A stretch of DNA of 64,000 bases from Cichorium intybus (GCA_023525715.1 CM042017.1:84382857-84446856), one strand, 5' to 3'; positions 15,640 through 28,849 are shown, counted from the stretch's first letter. Program-made: numbers and translations. The notes: a model not told the origin generated them from the letters alone.

Positions 15640-16834
15640 CAATGTGAACCCACCAATTTCAAGGCAGCTACTATAGATCCAGAATCTGAAAAATGGTTTG
15701 AAGCCATGAGAGCTGAAATTCAGTCCATGAATGATAATCAAGTATGAGATTTAGTTGACTTGCCTCCAAACAACACGCTGTTGGAAGCAAGTGGATCTTA
15801 AAAAAGAAGATCAAAATCGATGGAAATGTACAAACATTCAATGCACAACTTGTCGCGAAAGGGTATACTCTAGTTCATGGTATTGACTATGAAGATACTT
15901 TCTCACTAGTTGCCAAGATTAAATCTATTAGGGTTATCATGGAAATAGCCACATATTACGACTATGAGATATGGCAAATGGATGAAAAAATCTCTTTCCT
16001 TAATGGATATCTTGAGGAAGATGTCTATATGGAACAACCTGAAGGTTTTGTCAATCCAGATAACCTAAAGAAGGTGTGCAAACTGAAGAAGTCCATTTAT
16101 GGATTGAAACAAGCATCTAGGACTTGGTATCATCATTTTGATGAAAATATCAAAAGGTTTGGTATGTCAAAAAGCCCTGATAAACCATGTGTATACATTA
16201 AACCAAGTGGGAGCAAAATTGTTTTTCTAATTTCATATGTAGATGACATATTATTTATCGAGAAAGATATTGCAACATTGAAAGAGACTAAGGTTTATCC
16301 AAGCAAGTCCTTTCAAATGAAAGATCTAGGGGATGCAACATACATACTCAGAATTAGGATCTATAGAGATAGATCCCAACGACTCATTGGTTTGAGTTAG
16401 AGTTCATACATTGATAAAGTCATAAAACACTTTTCTATGGAGAACTCAAAACGAGGAATTGTACCTATGCTTCTTGGAACCAATCTTTCTAAGACAGAGT
16501 GTCCTAACTCAGATGATGAGATCAAAAGAATAAGTCACATATTGTATGCTTCTGCAGTATGTTCAATTATGTATGCCATGAAATGTACAAGGCCAGATGT
16601 AGCTTATTTACTGAGTTTGACTAGTCGATATCAAGCTAATCCTGGCAAAAACATTAGATAGCTGTAAAGAACATCCATAAGTACTTGAGAAGGACTAAAT
16701 ATATGTTCATAGTTTATGGACGAGTTAATGAAGAGCTTGTTGTAAGATGTTACACTGATGCCAGCTTCAACACTGATCGGGATGACTCTCGATCACAGTC
16801 TGGATATGTGTTCACCCTTAATGGAGGGGCCATT
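15640..16834 (+). pseudogene. copia-B reverse transcriptase and start of RNase H
   Basis: A degenerate pre-RT linker (about 15640-15800) leads into RT with DYEIWQMDEKISFLNG, YGLKQASRTW and an intact YVDD at about 16237. Premature stops lie at 16398-16400 and 16659-16661. RNase H starts with CYTDASFNTDRDDSRSQSGY at about 16750 and is cut at 16834 by the gypsy element. The rest of the domain is at 25784. The WQMD-V-K-TAFLNG block typical of copia RT has three substitutions. Confidence 0.88.
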
Positions 16835-19446
16835 TGTAACACCCGGCTTTTAAAACAAAACCCCCCTTAAAAATTTTTCATTTAAAACCAAGGTTTCAAT
16901 ACATAAAACCATAACAAAGGGGTATATTTTAATAAAAACGGGTACAAGTGTATCAAGGAGAGTATAAAATACCATATCTCCTTTAAAGCCGGGCTGCTAC
17001 TGACAGCATCTATGAGTCCCACTTCAAAGTCACGGACTCTATCTTGTCCCCTATCAGTATCATGCTAACCTGCAGGGACAGTAACAAATATCGTGAGCTA
17101 TAAAGCTCAGTGAGTAATCGTATCTGCAAATAACAAGTATTAGAAATACATTCATATAACTGTCTGGATATCAAACCCAGACTACTAGCCTTACTGGCTA
17201 ACCGTATGTATCTGAGGATTTCATCTCCTACTGTATAGCCTTACCGGCCGAATCGTAATATCATGTGATTATCAAATCACCTTATCATATCTACTCTGTT
17301 ATTTGCATACCATTCAAATCAGTTCTGTATCATTTCTGTCGCCTCTTTCTTAGTCATACTGGACTATACCATATACCATGACTATATAAGTCATATCATT
17401 TGTCAAGGCTATACAAGCCGTACCAAAGCATTTCAGCATATAAATCATAGCCCGCAGGCCGCACCAGCTAATTTCATTTCATTTTATAATCATTTATGGC
17501 TCACGGGTTATCCCGCTTTTGCCTAGACTCACGGCTCCGTTCTTGCCATCGAAATGACTCACGGCTTATCCGGTCTTGTCTATATAAGTTTGACTCACAG
17601 CTCCGTTCTTGTCTATTATAGACTCACGGCTTATCTGGTCTTGTCTATATAAGTTTGACTCATCAAAGTAAACCATGGCTCACGGGTTAGCCCGCTGTTG
17701 TCTATATATAGGTTTGACTCACAGTTCCGTTCTTGTCTATTAAAGACTCACGGCTTAGCTGGTCTCGTCGATATAAGTTCGACTCACAGTTCCGTTCTTG
17801 TTTATTTTAGACTCACAGATTATCTGGTCTTGTCGTACCAATAATATTGACTGACTCACAGCTCCGTTCTTGTCTATTATAGACTCACGGCTTATCTGAT
17901 CTTGTCATGTCAATACTCTTCAAACTTGTCATTTACGTCCCTCGAAGCTGTTTCAACCTGTAACAGTCCAATCATCATATGTCATATATGATATCAGTGA
18001 GATTACTCACCTGGATGCTAGCTGCATTTAAATCCCGGTTGTTTCTTGCCTTTGCGTGCACCACAACCATTTTGTCCCATACCTATTTATCCATTTCATA
18101 TCAAATGATAATAGGTTAACATTCATTCCAATTGACTCTAATATATAAGAGTCCTATACAATACAATTGGGGACCATTTCTAAGCTTTTCCAATCAATAT
18201 TCATCGTTATAAAAATTTAATACACTTCCCGAAATACGCGTATTCTACTACAGTACTTTCGGGAGGTCGTATTCATATTCCGATAATTTTCCATGAAGTT
18301 TCACAACATATTAGACCTATGTTTAAAATTTCAGGTCAATCGGATAAGCCTAGCATCAAAATCAAATTTGGAAAATGCACCAAATTTTAACAGGAGGTTT
18401 TATGGCTTCTGCCCAATCCCGCGCCGCGCCCAATGCAAGGGCCGCGTCGCGCCTGTCGCAGTTCCAGGCAGTGAAGTCCGATTTTGTGCTTAAAAATCCC
18501 ATTTTCAGCTATTAAGTCCTTAATACATGACTTAATCGATAGAGGATTGTTCCAGGTCAAAACCCATTCATTAACATTTAGTTTTAACCCATGGAAATCA
18601 TATAATTCAAACATTTTCCAACAATTCCCGTTTTTGACATTTTGGTCCAAAAACCGAAATTCTTGAATTTTACTTGCTTCTACTGATTTCTTTCAGTCAA
18701 TATAGCATCTAGAACTCATTTTAAGCCATTAGAATCAAGTTTATCACAAGAACTCGTCATCTAGGGTTCTTGATCAAAATCTCAATTCTTGAACAATAGC
18801 AACCTACTTCCATTTTCTTGAATTAAGTCCATTTAGCATGACTTAATGGAAGTATTAAACCATTTAAACCACATAATCATAACTGAAATTTGCAGATTTC
18901 AGTTTCTATAAAACTCATTAAGAACTTCCTCAAGAACTTGACTAAAAAGGCAATCTACTTACCTTATTTGCTTGGAAATCACCCCTTCCAACAATTGTTC
19001 CAAGTTCTTGCTTCAATTCCATGATTTCCTGCAGAAATCGCACCTTCAATGCTCCTCCGGTTGCTGCACAAATGGCCAGTCAAAGAAGAGAGTCAACCTC
19101 TCTATTTATACCTCCAAAGTTTACAAATTTGGTCCTTAAGTTCCATTTCTTGAACTTTGACCACAACAAACAAGTTTTATGACAATAAAACTCTCTTTTC
19201 TTATACTTTTGCCACAAGCAACAATATTTTTACATTTTTGGTCCTTCACTTGGTCAAATGACCAAATTACCCCTTTTTTGTAAAATGACCAAAAATCAGT
19301 TTTTATAACATTTTAAGTCCAAAACTCAAAATATTATTTCAAACCAAATTCTTTTCTGTCCAAAAGACCAAATTATCCTTCTAAGGTAAAATGACCAATT
19401 TACCCTTTTTATTATATTTACATAAAAAGAGTGTCTTGGCGTTACA
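16835..19446 (-). repeat. 3' LTR (minus strand) of the gypsy element
   Basis: 2612 bp, the same length as its partner at 23167-25778. It includes a tandem block at 17500-17905 and a GC-rich patch at about 18410-18470. Confidence 0.95.
17500..17905. repeat. tandem GACTCACRG-type repeat inside the gypsy LTR
   Basis: Phrases GACTCACGGCTTATCTGGTC and GACTCACAGCTCCGTTCTTG alternate, each followed by TGTCTAT-type text, roughly every 35-45 bp. The same block is in the other LTR at about 23832-24237. Confidence 0.9.
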
Positions 19447-19459
19447 AATTCTCCCCTCC
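19447..19459 (-). promoter_or_regulatory. polypurine tract of the gypsy element (minus strand)
   Basis: AATTCTCCCCTCC on the plus strand is GGAGGGGAGAATT on the minus strand, directly before the 3' LTR. It fixes the orientation. Confidence 0.85.
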
Positions 19460-22400
19460 TTCAAAAGATTTCGTCCCCGAAATCATACAAACAAGCGAGG
19501 GTAATTCTTTCTTATTACAATTTCGGTCTCCCATATCATATGGAAACCTCTATGGTATTGCCAAAGCACTTTAACCATACAAATCTTCGTATCTCGTGGT
19601 TAGATCACAATTTGCATATCATTCCTCCGGTTGTCCCGGGTACCTTAACTACTTATCTTCCTTCATTTCAGCATGAGGTATTCGTTGACATTTATCATTC
19701 TATGTTCTCAGAACCATGAGACCCATAGAAAACTTTATAAATATCTTGAAGTTCATCATGAAACTTCACTCAGTACACCAAAATTCTTACTCTTTGGGTC
19801 ATATGGAAAGGTCCAATAGATGAGGACTTAACTTTCCTTTCGTCCCAAAAAGATTTTTAGTCTTTCCAAGGAATATTTTGAGTATCACCATTTTCTCTCT
19901 CTTGGAGTTTCAATGGTTTTACTCATCAATCCGCATACTACTTTTGTCGATTTTGATCTGTTTCCAAGCTTTCTCGAATTTGCCTAATCTTTTCTTCTGT
20001 TTGAGATACAATCTCAGGTCCAGTCAACGGCTTCTCCCCAACCTCTGTCTAGCAAATCGGCGTGCAACACGATACTCCATACTATGCATTATACGAGTCA
20101 TCTAAATGGTGGTACTAAAACTATTATTATCTACAGTTTCTACCAAAGATAGGCGATCTTCTCATCTTCCACTAGGGGCTGCTGTGCAATTTTCAAGCAC
20201 ATCTTCTAGAGTCTGTATCATTTTTTTCGCCTCGTCTATCATTTCTGCAATTCCTATTCAGTACTTACTAGTACTTTTGAACTATCAATTCAAGGAATTA
20301 ATGCTAAATTCAGCAAATAATTCTAGTATTTCGATCCAATACAGTCGACACCTGTAGTGCACGTCAACAATTTTCTTTTTCTATGTAGTTTTTCACTACT
20401 TTTCGATCTTAATTTCTTCTTTAGTCAGTATAAATCTACACTGATTTCATCAATCAATCTGCAATTACCCAAATGGTGTCATACCCATGCGGTACTTGCA
20501 AAGACTTTATTACAAAGTCTATAATATTTTCGTCCCATTTCTTCTTTAGGACCCACAACGGTTAAATTTTCCGTATGCTTCTAATGATTTGACTGTAGTT
20601 ACACACAAGTCAAACACTTTTCACATGTCTTTCAATGTCTTTCTTTAGTCCCGGCCACCAATACATAGGTTATATCACCCTACACAGTTTAGTACTGCCC
20701 CGGGCATTTTGCATATCTACCCCAATATACATCTTTTAAGGGTAAATTCCATAATTTTGCTTTGCTTTAGAACTCACATACACAACCCCAAGGGTTTTCA
20801 ATCGTCATGAGTTTCTAACTAGCTTCTTTCAATAGCTAATCATTCAATTTTTCACGTTTTCAGACTTGCACACTTCTTCTTGTGCTACCCGAATCAACTC
20901 AGGTAATCAATTTACCACACTCACGCATGTGGTTGTATCTTTCAAAAGATACTCTTTTCAACTCAAGGAATCTATAGCCACATCTGCCTTTTCGAGATGG
21001 TACAAGATTTCATAACTGAAATCTTTAAGTAACCCATCTATTTTTGCTATCTCATATTCAGCTTCTTTTGATCAATTAAGTACTTCAACTTTTATGATCC
21101 ATATAAACAATAAGCTTTACACCATACAAGTAGTGTCTCCAAAGCTTAAATACCAAATTCATAATTGCTACCGCAATATCATGTATCCAAAATCAACTCT
21201 GGATACATTTCTATACAACAATTTATCTTCTCCGCTTAGCAATAATGCTAACACCGGAGTTTCACACAAGGTTTGTTTCAACCTTTGAAAAGTTACATGT
21301 GGTCTTTCTTACCACTCAAACTTTTCACTTTTCTTGGTCAACTTTAATCAGCTAAACAGCAATCAAGGAGCAGTTTTCTACAACTCTCCTATAATAACCC
21401 GCCAATCCAAGGAACTACCAATTTCAGTCAGATTCCTCAGGCGGTTTCTGTTTTGTCACAGCATCAATCCCACTGGATTTATTTTATCATCTTTGGCACT
21501 ATTATCATGCCCAAAGAATTAAAACTTCTTTTAGCCAAATTTTTCATACTTGGAGATTTTACATATCACTTAACTCAGTGAAGTAACTCCAGTATATGGT
21601 ACAAATGTACCTCATATTCAATCTGGTTTTGAGAATATCAGATTCTCAGTAGTCAATGTACATATACATTAACTCATCTTTCTTCTTTTCAAACAAAATA
21701 GGGCTCCTCACGATGACACATTCGGCCATATGAGACCCCAATTCAAAAACAATTCCTTCCAATTGTTTTACCACTCTGCCATCTCTGCAGAGGCTAATCA
21801 ATATAGAGCCTAAATAACAGGAACGGCTCCCAAAACCAACTTAATCATAAGCTCTTCTCGCCAATCTGGCAGAAATCCTGGAAGTTCTTTTCAAAAGAAA
21901 CATCCGAGCATTTATTTAAAGTAGTACACTACTATCACTGCTTTATTTAACTTGGCCAATACCACGTATGCCAACTACAACATCATTCCTTTACTAACTC
22001 TTTTCCGAGTTTAAGCAAAGGAAAATAACCGGTATTCTCAACTACGGTCATTTACAGTGGATTTTCCTCCACTTCATTTCTGATTTTTGAACTATAATGT
22101 TCATTTTTCTACAATTCATGTTAGCATCATTCACTGCTAACCAATTCATAAGCACAATTGCTTCAGATTCACTGGTAGTTATCGGCTTCAGATTTATAGG
22201 GAAAATGGTCCCGTAAATCCTAGGCAAACTACCTTTCCAGGTGTTCAATATCTAGAACATATTTGCTATCTGCTATAGCTACTTCCACCTTTTCATCCAT
22301 AATCGTTGATGAAATTTTCAAACAAGACATCAAGTCATCGATCCCAAGCGTAGCTTCATGGATCAAATATAACCTACACGGGGTCATATTCAGAGTCATT

Positions 22401-23150
22401 ATATCGGAGATTATATCAGTCTCTTCACGAGCTTCTTCCCCATTCTGCTGGAATATTCAAAGTACCACTAGTCCTTTTCGACCATTCGTTCCTTCTTTCT
22501 TTCCTGGGTTCATCACCCGTTACTCCACATTTAGCATGTGAGTATTTCATAAGGAAGTGATCTATAGTTCCACGCTGGAACCACTTCCGTCCCATACAAT
22601 AAACTCGAGCAACATGCTCCCATTTTCTGCAATTTCATCTACTAAACAGTAGAGTCTCAACTCTACAATGTTCTGAGTGCTTTTCCTGCACTTCTTACAT
22701 TACATCTTCTTTTCGTTTTGGTCTCTTCCCTTCAAGGCTAGACCTGAATCGTGTTAACTTCTTCTGAGAAGTCCACTAATATTTTCTGCTTTTCTTGTAG
22801 TCTCAACTACTGTTCTTTCACCTTGAATATCAATCAGGGTGAGCAACCGATTTCTTTTTCTGACCACATCAGCTAATATTGCCCAACATGTGGATTTCTG
22901 CTATTCGTCCCCTTTTTGCTCCTCATACAACGGAGTCTTGAGAAATGGTTGATCCATTTCCTAGGGCTTCGCGCCCCAATTGTCTTCCAAGAAGATTCAT
23001 AGTTCATACTTCTTATACGTCAGAAGTCGGCAACAGTTAGATTATATATGTATAATAACAACTATATACACCTAACTATGCATCATGTCTACTATCTCAG
23101 GGTTTAAGTCCAGGAATCTACTCTATAGACACCTAGTTCACTTAAACCAC
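19460..23150 (-). pseudogene. degenerate gypsy internal region (gag-pol relics)
   Basis: No frame is open for more than about 90 codons, but pol relics can be read on the minus strand in the correct order. LVLGAVPVI (about 21820-21850) and LASAEMAEW (about 21775-21800) correspond to the pre-RT block, and MYMYIDY (about 21652-21675) to the MCIDYR motif. FLGLAGYYRRVVENCSLI is at about 21362-21415, and LWRHYLYGVKLIVYMD, in RNase H, is at about 21094-21150. Stops interrupt all of them. Relics of integrase and gag should lie at 19500-20900 and 22300-23100 but are not clearly readable. The decay is far deeper than the LTR divergence would predict. Confidence 0.8.
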
Positions 23151-23163
23151 GGCTCTGATACCA
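23151..23163 (-). promoter_or_regulatory. primer binding site of the gypsy element (initiator tRNA-Met)
   Basis: The plus strand GGCTCTGATACCA is TGGTATCAGAGCC on the minus strand, three bases from the 5' LTR. Confidence 0.9.
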
Positions 23164-23166
23164 ACT

Positions 23167-25778
23167 TGTAACACCCGGCTTTTAAAACAAAACCCCCCTT
23201 AAAAATTTTTCATTTAAAACCAAGGTTTCAATACATAAAACCATAACAAAGGGGTATATTTTAATAAAAACGGGTACAAGTGTATCAAGGAGAGTATAAA
23301 ATACCATATCTCCTTTAAAGCCGGGCTGCTACTGACAGCATCTATGAGTCCCACTTCAAAGTCACGGACTCTATCTTGTCCCCTATCAGTATCATGCTAA
23401 CCTGCAGGGACAGTAACAAATATCGTGAGCTATAAAGCTCAGTGAGTAATCGTATCTGCAAATAACAAGTATTAGAAATACATTCATATAACTGTCTGGA
23501 TATCAAACCCAGACTACTAGCCTTACTGGCTAACCGTATGTATCTGAGGATTTCATCTCCTACTGTATAGCCTTACCGGCCGAATCGTAATATCATGTGA
23601 TTATCAAATCACCTTATCATATCTACTCTGTTATTTGCATACCATTCAAATCAGTTCTGTATCATTTCTGTCGCCTCTTTCTTAGTCATACTGGACTATA
23701 CCATATACCATGACTATATAAGTCATATCATTTGTCAAGGCTATACAAGCCGTACCAAAGCATTTCAGCATATAAATCATAGCCCGCAGGCCGCACCAGC
23801 TAATTTCATTTCATTTTATAATCATTTATGGCTCACGGGTTATCCCGCTTTTGCCTAGACTCACGGCTCCGTTCTTGCCATCGAAATGACTCACGGCTTA
23901 TCCGGTCTTGTCTATATAAGTTTGACTCACAGCTCCGTTCTTGTCTATTATAGACTCACGGCTTATCTGGTCTTGTCTATATAAGTTTGACTCATCAAAG
24001 TAAACCATGGCTCACGGGTTAGCCCGCTGTTGTCTATATATAGGTTTGACTCACAGTTCCGTTCTTGTCTATTAAAGACTCACGGCTTAGCTGGTCTCGT
24101 CGATATAAGTTCGACTCACAGTTCCGTTCTTGTCTATTTTAGACTCACAGATTATCTGGTCTTGTCGTACCAATAATATTGACTGACTCACAGCTCCGTT
24201 CTTGTCTATTATAGACTCACGGCTTATCTGATATTGTCATGTCAATACTCTTCAAACTTGTCATTTACGTCCCTCGAAGCTGTTTCAACCTGTAACAGTC
24301 CAATCATCATATGTCATATATGATATCAGTGAGATTACTCACCTGGATGCTAGCTGCATTTAAATCCCGGTTGTTTCTTGCCTTTGCGTGCACCACAACC
24401 ATTTTGTCCCATACCTATTTATCCATTTCATATCAAATGATAATAGGTTAATATTCATTCCAATTGACTCTAATACATAAGAGTCCTATACAATACAATT
24501 GGGGACCATTTCTAAGCATTTCCAATCAATATTCATCGTTATAAAAATTTAATACACTTCCCGAAATACGCGTATTCTACTACAGTACTTTCGGGAGGTC
24601 GTATTCATATTCCGATAATTTTCCATGAAGTTTCACAACATATTGGACCTATGTTTAAAATTTCAGGTCAATCGGATAAGCCTAGCATCAAAATCAAATT
24701 TGGAAAATGCACCAAATTTTAACAGGAGGTTTTATGGCTTCTGCCCGATCCCGCGCCGCGCCCAATGCAAGGGCCGCGTCGCGCCTGTCGCAGTTCCAGG
24801 CAGTGAAGTCCGATTTTGTGCTTAAAAATCCCATTTTCAGCTATTAAGTCCTTAATACATGACTTAATCGATAGAGGATTGTTCCAGGTCAAAACCCATT
24901 CATTAACATTTAGTTTTAACCCATGGAAATCATATAATTCAAACATTTTCCAACAATTTCCGTTTTTGACATTTTGGTCCAAAAACCGAAATTCTTGAAT
25001 TTTACTTGCTTCTACTGATTTCTTTCAGTCAATATAGCATCTAGAACTCATTTTAAGCCATTAGAATCAAGTTTATCACAAGAACTCGTCATCTAGGGTT
25101 CTTGATCAAAATCTCAATTCTTAAACAATAGCAACCTACTTCCATTTTCTTGAATTAAGTCCATTTAGCATGACTTAATGGAAGTATTAAACCATTTAAA
25201 CCACATAATCATAACTGAAATTTGCAGATTTCAGTTTCTATAAAACTCATTAAGAACTTCCTCAAGAACTTGACTAAAAAGGCAATCTACTTACCTTATT
25301 TGCTTGGAAATCACCCCTTCCAACAATTGTTCCAAGTTCTTGCTTCAATTCCATGATTTCCTGCAGAAATCGCACCTTCAATGCTCCTCCGGTTGCTGCA
25401 CAAATGGCCAGTCAAAGAAGAGAGTCAACCTCTCTATTTATACCTCCAAAGTTTACAAATTTGGTCCTTAAGTTCCATTTCTTGAACTTTGACCACAACA
25501 AACAAGTTTTATGACAATAAAACTCTCTTTTCTTATACTTTTGCCACAAGCAACAATATTTTTACATTTTTGGTCCTTCACTTGGTCAAATGACCAAATT
25601 ACCCCTTTTTTGTAAAATGACCAAAAATCAGTTTTTATAACATTTTAAGTCCAAAACTCAAAATATTATTTCAAACCAAATTCTTTTCTGTCCAAAAGAC
25701 CAAATTACCCTTCTAAGGTAAAATGACCAATTTACCCTTTTTATTATATTTACATAAAAAGAGTGTCTTGGCGTTACA
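23167..25778 (-). repeat. 5' LTR (minus strand) of the gypsy element
   Basis: 2612 bp, about 99.6% identical by eye to 16835-19446. It includes the second copy of the GACTCACRG tandem block (about 23832-24237). Confidence 0.95.
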
Positions 25779-25783
25779 CCATT

Positions 25784-26170
25784 GCCTGAAAAAGTTCAAA
25801 GCAATAAGTGGTTGCACTTTCTACAACAAAATCTGAGTATATAACTGCGTCAGAGGCAGCTCAAGAAGTTGATTGTATGAAGAAGTTCATCGGTGATCTG
25901 GAGGTTGTTTAAAGCATCAAAATGCCATTGAGATGCTTTGTGACAACATTAATGTCATTGCTATTGCAAGAGACCCGATGGTTACCAACAAGACTAGACA
26001 CATTTAACGAATATACAATTTTATTTGTCAAGAATTGGAATTGGGAAATATACGCATTGATAAGGTTCATACAAATGATAATATAGCAGATCCATTCATG
26101 AAGCCTCTTTCTCAAAACATGTTTGATGGGCATGTAAAAGGAATTGGACTTCAATTATCTGATTTAATTC
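25784..26170 (+). pseudogene. copia-B RNase H, C-terminal part
   Basis: Continuation of the domain interrupted at 16834. Readable pieces in shifting frames include SEAAQEVD, KKFIGDLEVV and ADPFMKPLSQNMFDGHVKG. Multiple stops are present. Confidence 0.8.
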
Positions 26171-26936
26171 TCTACTTTATTAATATTTAGATATTCTAAA
26201 CTATGTAGCAATGACATGTAATCTCTTTTGATATATGATATATCTCTTTTGTATTAATGTTATTGTTTTCTATGTTAGCATGTTTTTTTATCCTTGAATA
26301 AACTGCTTATTCTACATTATCCATAGTCACTCATCCTGTGGGAGCAACTATGAATTAAGACTAATATGAATCGGATTGGTTGATTTCATGTGATCAAATA
26401 GCAAAGCGTTGCATCCAAGTTCATATACTTGTTGGAGAACAACTATTGGATATGACCCGCTTCAAGAATCACTTCATGGATCGTTATCATAAGTGAATCT
26501 TGAAAAATGGTAAATATCTTTATGTCTTTCGACCTGAGATACATATGAGTGACTCACGTATAGGAATTGTTGTGCTTTGACATGGTTAAACGCTGTTCGT
26601 AACCGTGTAGTTCTAAAGGCCATCGTTGGGTATAATACGAACGGTGCGTATGTAGTCAATATTAGATTTGTTCCTCTTATGTGTTGAGAGTTAGACATCT
26701 AAGGCGCCTTACTTAAAGTTGGACGATAAATAAGAATGTTTACGTTTCATGTCTCATGTCCAAAATGTTGTCTAAAACTAATAGAATATTGATATACTTA
26801 CCTTATGTATCAATTGCAACTTTGAGCTCTTGGAATTGGATGTTTTTGGATGACACCTCTTCGTGTGTTGTTAGGGGCAGTAGTCTGTTGCTAGACGTCA
26901 ACTACTGTCTATGTCAATCCATAATAACTCTTGTGC
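26171..26936 (+). other. copia-B non-coding spacer before the 3' LTR
   Basis: About 770 bp without a supported frame, similar in layout to the spacer of copia-A at 1863-2804. Confidence 0.5.
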
Positions 26937-26947
26937 AAGTGGGAGAT
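26937..26947 (+). promoter_or_regulatory. polypurine tract of copia-B
   Basis: AAGTGGGAGAT directly precedes the TGTTGG start of the 3' LTR. Confidence 0.85.
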
Positions 26948-28844
26948 TGTTGGATCTATATGCTCAAGAATCATTATTGAATGATATTGCTAATATGACT
27001 TGTCGTAGTCGTCGATGCGGTCAAAAATACAAGATTTATACCTTACAGCTCACTAGCTAGCGCCAAGTAAGGGTCGAACCGTGGAGTCAGTGGTTGGCGC
27101 TCTGTGTCGATAAACCGATCTATAGTGTCACTCTATAGACGGCGTATCAATAACACGTGTGAACAAACCAAACATAAACAAAAACCAAAACAAAACTCAG
27201 ATCTAATTGTAGTTCGAGAAAACAATAAATAACCGAATGCTTACTTTTATAAAATCAAATCAAAACCAACAATCGTTCAAACTCAAACCAAACAACTAAT
27301 CAAACTCAGAATATTCAAACTAATTAGATCTACGAAAGAAACCAAACTAGAACATCGCGTAATCGACAGAAATTCCAATTGCAGAATACCTCGATATCGA
27401 GTTGATAAAACAATATAAAAACCAAAGAACTAACCAAACTATGAATGCAACTGAGAAAAATCACGAAATCAGCCTTCCGGATCAATGCTTGACGTCCCGG
27501 GATGCCCCTAAAGTTGTACGGGGTTCCGGTATTTATAGTGGGGCGTTTTTGGTGTCCCGCGGCACGACCTAGCCTTTCCCGCGACGCGTGCCTCCTCCAG
27601 AGCCTGATATCTCGGAATTCAAAATTCAAAAACGAAGATTTTATCGATTCGGGACATTAGCGTCGGTAACTTGAAAGTTAGCGGCGCTAATCTGTGCTTC
27701 CAGAAACTTCCACGCGCGTACGAGACTTAAAAGCGAAGAAATCCACTCTGCCCAATGTTAGCACCGCTAACTTTTCCTGATCCACCTCCTTGTTCGTTTT
27801 TGCTCCGTAACTTCTCCCAATTTTCACTAAAACCCCTGCATTTACACTAAAAACATTTCCAAGCACTTTGGCACAAAAGTAAGTGATTATAGTCAATTAA
27901 GAAGGATAAACAAACTAAAACACAACTAAATAACGACTAGATACTTGATATTACTAGGCGATGTCATAATAATATATGATCTATAGAGTCACATCTTTAT
28001 CCATTTGGTACTTATTGAATATTTATTAAGTATTTGATTATGAATAAATAAGTTCAACTCTTGCATTTAGTTAATAATTGTTGTTCTATGAAAATAACAA
28101 TTAAAAGAGAACAAACTGGTCATTAAATCATATGGTATGATATATTAAGTCATGTACAAGTTTTTCGACACTTAGGATTCCACTAACTTATACTAGATAC
28201 ATTAGATACATTAGTTTATCAAGGTAGTGTGTAGGACACATCATCTTGTTATTTTCTTTTTGTTTGGTCGAAACTTTCAAGGGTGATGGGAGGTTGCTTG
28301 CCAACCTCCTTCTTACACATTCAATACCTCTAAAAAGTCATCTCCTTGCATTTAATGAAGGTATGGGTCTCCGATCTCATGTTTAAGTATATAATAGAGT
28401 GTAAGACGAAATTTTGAGCTAGTTTTTTCATGTTCCTCTTGAAAGTCGAGGCTTTCCTTCTCTCCCCCTCTATTACTCTTTTGTGAAACTGGTTAAGGGT
28501 ATTAGTGGTTAGAAGTGCTTCTCCTTTATCACTTAATTGTGTTAAGTACTTAAAGGCTTAAGAAGTTCATGACACAAGAAGGGAACTAGCATTCCAAGTG
28601 TCTTACTCTCGGTGGTGGATACATATAAAGAAGATCAAGCTTCTTGTCTTTCCCATCTTCTTCAGCTCCCCAATTCCGAGTGGGATCAAAGGCTCCAAGG
28701 GTTGTCATTCTAAAACACCCTATGATTGTTTTAATATAATTTAAACCTATATACATGGATCCTTGATGTTTTGTCTAGAGTGGTGTAAAATAAACTAGTT
28801 ATTTTTAAATGTTTCCGTTGCAGTCCTTATGAATTGAACCTCTC

Positions 28845-28849
<5 letters not shown>
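26948..28849 (+). repeat. 3' LTR of copia-B, interrupted and tip-truncated
   Basis: It begins TGTTGGATC, is interrupted at 26995 by a solo LTR, resumes at 27972 and runs to 28849. The last 20 or so bases, present in the 5' LTR as the part ending CCCAGCA, are replaced by (AT)n. Confidence 0.85.
26996..27966 (-). mobile_element. solo LTR of an unclassified LTR element, target duplication TAATA
   Basis: A 971-bp segment with ends TGACTTGTCG and GCGATGTCA, flanked by exact TAATA copies at 26991-26995 and 27967-27971. On the minus strand it has a TATA box (CACTATAAATACC, about 27532-27544) and a GC-rich region upstream of it, so the LTR points leftward. There is no internal region or partner LTR. 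It contains GTTAGCACCGCTAAC (27757-27771), the same palindrome as in the unrelated solo LTR at 10851. Confidence 0.85.

Larger units (their letters stand above)
16835..25778 (-). mobile_element. complete Ty3/gypsy element, Tekay/Del-like, young LTRs
   Basis: The element is 8944 bp with two 2612-bp LTRs that start TGTAACACCC and end GCGTTACA on the plus strand. CCATT is exactly duplicated at 16830-16834 and 25779-25783. Orientation is minus: the inverse of a polypurine tract follows the left LTR, and the inverse of an initiator-Met primer site precedes the right LTR. The LTRs differ at about ten positions by eye (about 0.4%). In contrast, the 3.7-kb interior has no intact frame and only shredded pol motifs. 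It interrupts the RNase H of copia-B. The lineage call is from LTR ends and the WRHYLYG motif. Confidence 0.93.

Noticed and set aside
18293..18666. Small frames in the gypsy LTR, repeated at 24625-24998
   Set aside because: They lie inside non-coding LTR sequence; identical copies merely reflect the two LTRs.
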